In this document: positions 63,041 to 64,000 of the stretch, in pieces
Position numbering within the stretch: the first letter of the stretch is position 1
Layout: each line of letters begins with the position of its first letter
Assembly (NCBI GenBank): GCA_963702835.1
Contig: OY969762.1
Location: 1,240,001 to 1,304,000, forward strand
Length of the DNA stretch: 64,000 bases
Direction: 5' to 3'
Origin: JAFGAV01 sp041479055
GTDB taxonomy: Bacteria; Acidobacteriota; Aminicenantia; Aminicenantales; JAFGAV01
Program-made: the position numbers and the translations under genes
Notes under the pieces: model-generated
Databases searched by the model: none
What the model was told of the DNA's origin: nothing
Seen by the model: the letters and a program-made list of their open reading frames with translations, nothing else

Positions 63041-63841
63041 ATGCTTATAACGCTTCTTCTCCTGGGATACGCGCTCATCTGCGTGCTGGGCGCCTGGCAG
63101 GCCCGTCTCCGAGAGCAACGCGGAAAGCATCCCGGTTTCTTTTTTCACTACTGGAAGCACACCGCGGGCAACTTTCGGGTTGGTCCACTCCTGCTCCTGG
63201 CCCTGGCCACAGCCATCACCTGGGGGATGGTGGCCTCGGGCTGGGACCGGAGTATCCAGATTTTTTTTCAGACCGAGAACCCCCTGGGAAGCTCCCTGCC
63301 CTGGGTCATGCTGATCGGCGGCAATTTCTGGCACATGGTCCTGGCCGTCATTATCTATTTCCACGGAAAATGGAAGGCCAACTTTGCAGAGATGGGGGCG
63401 GGGCTGGCCGGCATCCAGGTTTTGTTGGTCACCGCCCTCCTGAACACCGGCCTCAAGATCCTAAGCGGTCGGCAGGGTCCGGACCAGCTGTTGGGCGGTT
63501 TGAGCCGCCGGCCCGCGCCGTTTCAACATACCAAGGACCCGGCCAATTTCTTGTTCGATTTCTGGAATCACACCCATCGGGACGGCCGCTTCATGTGGCC
63601 TTCCGGCCATACCATGGCCATTTTCGCCTTTGTTTCCACCTTACACACCTATTATCCCGAGAAACGTTGGATCCCCTGGGTGGGTTATCCCTTGGCCGTG
63701 TTCACCGCCCTGGCTATGGTGGACGGGGATTTCCATTGGGCTTCGGATGTGGTCGCCGGCGCCCTCCTGGGAGAAGTGACGGGAAGGATCGTGGGCCGAG
63801 GTTTCCGTCGGCGCTACCGCACTCCCCAGCCCGCGCCTTAA
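63041..63841 (+). CDS. PAP2 superfamily membrane phosphatase
   Basis: This 266-residue protein has about six membrane helices and the three phosphatase motifs: KILSGRQGPD (KxxxxxxRP-like, RQGP variant), MWPSGHTMA (PSGH) and HWASDVVAGALLGE (SDxxAGxxxG, histidine in DGDFHWASD). It removes phosphate from lipid substrates such as undecaprenyl pyrophosphate, phosphatidic acid or lipid A at the periplasmic face. The ATG at 63041 starts the first helix; a longer frame nearby is in another phase and not real. Confidence 0.87.
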   Translation: MLITLLLLGYALICVLGAWQARLREQRGKHPGFFFHYWKHTAGNFRVGPLLLLALATAITWGMVASGWDRSIQIFFQTENPLGSSLPWVMLIGGNFWHMVLAVIIYFHGKWKANFAEMGAGLAGIQVLLVTALLNTGLKILSGRQGPDQLLGGLSRRPAPFQHTKDPANFLFDFWNHTHRDGRFMWPSGHTMAIFAFVSTLHTYYPEKRWIPWVGYPLAVFTALAMVDGDFHWASDVVAGALLGEVTGRIVGRGFRRRYRTPQPAP

Positions 63842-63877
63842 AACCACAACAATAAAAGCCGTGCCTCGAGAGCGACA

Positions 63878-63906
63878 TTGAAACTTATCCGAATATCAAC
63901 TAAAAT
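63878..63906 (+). promoter_or_regulatory. Predicted promoter of the gene at the window edge
   Basis: TTGAAA (63878-63883), a 17-bp spacer and TAAAAT (63901-63906), each matching consensus in five of six bases, lie 15 bp upstream of the ATG at 63922. The predicted leader is about 9 nt. Confidence 0.55.
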
Positions 63907-63921
63907 TCTCTTTAGTTCCTT

Positions 63922-64000
63922 ATGATTATTTCGGCAAAAGCGCTGAGCATCCTGGTAGCCATTTATGTGCTTTTGAATCCGGCTATTGATGCGCAACCCT
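63922..64000 (+). CDS. Secreted protein, N-terminal fragment (3' end outside window)
   Basis: An ATG at 63922 opens a frame to the window end. The 26 visible residues (starting MIISAKALSILVAIYV and ending IDAQP) look like a Sec signal peptide with a DA/AQ-type cleavage region. The strong promoter just upstream supports a real gene. No ribosome-binding site is evident. The mature protein is not visible, so no function can be given. Confidence 0.55.
   Translation, partial: MIISAKALSILVAIYVLLNPAIDAQP

Noticed and set aside
62772..63050. 92-codon open frame in the intergenic region
   Set aside because: Basic, low-complexity translation with no ribosome-binding site, spanning two predicted promoters.

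Overview
The window is a GC-rich bacterial chromosome segment, densely packed with genes on both strands. No rRNA, tRNA, CRISPR array, transposase or phage gene was found. Lnt, a lipobox lipoprotein, two Tat-type leaders and many Sec signal peptides indicate a Gram-negative cell. Ferredoxin-dependent 2-oxoacid oxidoreductase, Hdr/Flx proteins, a soluble fumarate reductase, secreted glycosidases and an S9 peptidase suggest an anaerobic, fermentative heterotroph degrading polysaccharide and peptide. The gene mix resembles uncultivated Aminicenantes or Acidobacteriota-like genomes, but this is an impression and not a demonstrated placement.

Layout. 1-12.1 kb is housekeeping: nfeD-slipin-SPOR-lnt-prfB (prfB keeps its programmed +1 frameshift), mazG, DUF1844-ribF, pyrR-pyrC without pyrB, rnc, then a permease and a DUF6599 protein on the minus strand. 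12.4-16.6 kb carries DUF362, a Tat-leader AmmeMemoRadiSam radical SAM protein and a membrane spermidine-synthase-like protein. 16.7-28.7 kb is the most striking block: thirteen consecutive plus-strand genes, hdrC-hdrB-korDABC-hdrA-mvhD-(flxC/B/A-like)-frdB-frdA. Together they read as a soluble redox complex joining 2-oxoglutarate:ferredoxin chemistry, NAD(P)H, a heterodisulfide-reductase-type bifurcating core and fumarate. The flxA-like gene is interrupted by a one-base frameshift.

28.8-41 kb is accessory: a VUT transporter, a CapK-like ligase with a deacetylase-like protein, a beta-propeller, a DASS transporter, an AMP-ligase/acyl-carrier-protein/Kbl trio and a CrtI-like flavoprotein. 41-47 kb is a minus-strand glycan-degradation locus (GH3, GH29, beta-helix protein) in which two genes share a duplicated promoter and leader. 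47-58 kb has an S9 peptidase, then a minus-strand glycine block gcvT-gcvH-gcvPA-gcvPB-glyQ-glyS plus an amidase lipoprotein. 58-64 kb holds a membrane protein, an exported molybdenum hydroxylase pair with DUF2891, a PAP2 phosphatase and the start of a secreted protein.

Two copies of a 93-bp hairpin element lie 25 kb apart in opposite orientation (12226-12318 and 37117-37209). They differ at four positions, including a compensatory base-pair change, and look like a dispersed structured repeat. Promoter calls are by eye against the TTGACA/TATAAT consensus.
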